A program made the translations under genes and the position numbers. Of a DNA stretch of 32,855 nucleotides, positions 32,261-32,855 are shown in pieces. The notes under the pieces are model-generated. The model saw only the letters and a program-made list of their open reading frames with translations, did not search any database and was not told the origin of the DNA. The DNA lies in contig CAAFXL010000356.1 in assembly GCA_900767005.1 (NCBI GenBank), positions 1-32,855 of the forward strand, written 5' to 3'. How positions within the stretch are numbered: position 1 is the stretch's first letter; each line of letters begins with the position of its first letter. This DNA comes from an uncultured Ruminobacter sp. (GTDB taxonomy: Bacteria > Pseudomonadota > Gammaproteobacteria > Enterobacterales > Succinivibrionaceae).

Positions 32261-32855
32261 ATGTTAAAAAAAGATTTTAATTTTGATTTACCAGAATCAT
32301 TAATAGCTAAATTTCCTGCAGAAAAAAGAACTCATAGTAAATTATTATGTTTAAATGGTAATGATGGTTCTTTAAAGGAATTACATTTTTATGATGTTAT
32401 AGATTTACTTAATCCTGGTGACTTATTAATTTTTAATAATACCAAGGTTATTCCTGCCAGATTGTATGGTCGCAAAGAAACTGGTGGACATATTGAAGTC
32501 TTAATTGAAAGATTAGTTGATGAACATAAAGCTTTAGTTCACATTAAGAGCTCAAAGTCACCAAAGGAAGGTTCAATTCTAATATTTTCAGATAAATATC
32601 AAGCTACTATGATTAGTAGACAGGGTGAACTATTTGAGCTTGATTTTGGGGAAGAATATCAACTAATTGATATTTTAAATGAAATTGGTCATATCCCATT
32701 ACCTCCATATATTGATAGACCAGATAATGATTTTGATAAAAATCGTTATCAAACTGTTTACTCTAAAGTTCCTGGTGCGGTTGCGGCTCCAACTGCAGGG
32801 TTACACTTTGATGAAGAGTTATTAGAAAAGATTAAAGCAAAAGGTATTCAAACAG
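32261..32855 (+). CDS. queA: S-adenosylmethionine:tRNA ribosyltransferase-isomerase QueA (3' end beyond window)
   Basis: Transfers and isomerises the ribosyl group of S-adenosylmethionine to 7-aminomethyl-7-deazaguanine in tRNA, giving epoxyqueuosine on the pathway to queuosine. The first 198 codons are present (start MLKKDFNFDLPESLIAKFP) and read open to the window edge. Diagnostic segments are GDLLIFNNTKVIPARLYGRK, HIPLPPYIDRPDNDFDKNRY and VPGAVAAPTAGLHFDEELL. The family length is about 350 residues, so about 40% is missing. The ATG is preceded by GAGGTG at good spacing and by a clear promoter. In many gammaproteobacteria tgt and yajC follow, but that cannot be checked here. Confidence 0.95.
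   Translation, partial: MLKKDFNFDLPESLIAKFPAEKRTHSKLLCLNGNDGSLKELHFYDVIDLLNPGDLLIFNNTKVIPARLYGRKETGGHIEVLIERLVDEHKALVHIKSSKSPKEGSILIFSDKYQATMISRQGELFELDFGEEYQLIDILNEIGHIPLPPYIDRPDNDFDKNRYQTVYSKVPGAVAAPTAGLHFDEELLEKIKAKGIQT

Noticed and set aside
1..32855. CRISPR arrays, insertion sequences, prophage genes, tRNA or rRNA genes
   Set aside because: No regularly spaced repeats, transposase-like frames, terminal repeats, cloverleaf sequences or rRNA motifs were seen; the gene order looks like stable core chromosome.

Overview
The window is AT-rich chromosomal DNA from a gammaproteobacterium. Gene order repeats several blocks known from Escherichia and its relatives: holD-rimI, cysZ/zipA-ligA, rnhA/dnaQ, and purM/DUF2066-hda/perM/bepA. 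A lapC (yejM/pbgA) homologue and a ptsI-crr pair also fit. The base composition together with a strong maltose system and pntAB suggests a host-associated fermenter, for example a member of the Succinivibrionaceae. That placement is inference; no rRNA or tRNA is present to test it.

Layout. 1-2.2 kb: holD, rimI and an M23-type endopeptidase gene, tightly packed. 2.5-5.5 kb: pntAB, ending in a clear terminator. 5.7-7.9 kb (minus): ptsI-crr with no ptsH. 8.2-10.4 kb: an L,D-transpeptidase converging on cysZ. 10.7-13.7 kb: zipA and ligA. 13.8-15.9 kb: rnhA (minus) diverging from dnaQ-gmhA. 16.0-22.8 kb: purM (minus), a DUF2066 protein, hda, perM (minus) and the metallochaperone/protease bepA. 23.0-24.8 kb (minus): lapC. 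25.2-30.4 kb: malE-malF-malG-malK in one direction. 30.6-31.8 kb: a second malE as a separate unit. 32.3 kb to the end: the 5' part of queA.

How the genes work together. Maltose and maltodextrin enter through MalE-MalFG-MalK2. EIIA-Glc (crr), also in this window, is the classic inhibitor of MalK in enteric bacteria, so transporter and regulator may be linked. PntAB would supply NADPH. The remainder is core machinery: clamp-loader psi subunit, proofreading subunit, DNA ligase, RNase H and Hda for replication; ZipA, endopeptidase, L,D-transpeptidase, BepA, LapC and GmhA for the envelope; PurM, RimI and QueA for metabolism and translation.

The most unusual signals are around the mal genes. On the minus strand between malE copy 2 and queA there is a consensus promoter (TTGACA, 16 bp, TATAAT), about 134 nt with two hairpins and a duplicated TTCAT module, and then an intrinsic terminator. 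This is a strong candidate for an unannotated small RNA. It has short complementarity to the leaders of both malE genes. The malE-malF gap holds three successive hairpins, and a TTTTACATGAAAA-type motif recurs before malE, malE copy 2 and queA. Elsewhere, Enzyme I lacks the arginine aligned with E. coli R358 and has no ptsH beside it, and HolD, LigA, PerM, PntB and DnaQ all carry extra segments.
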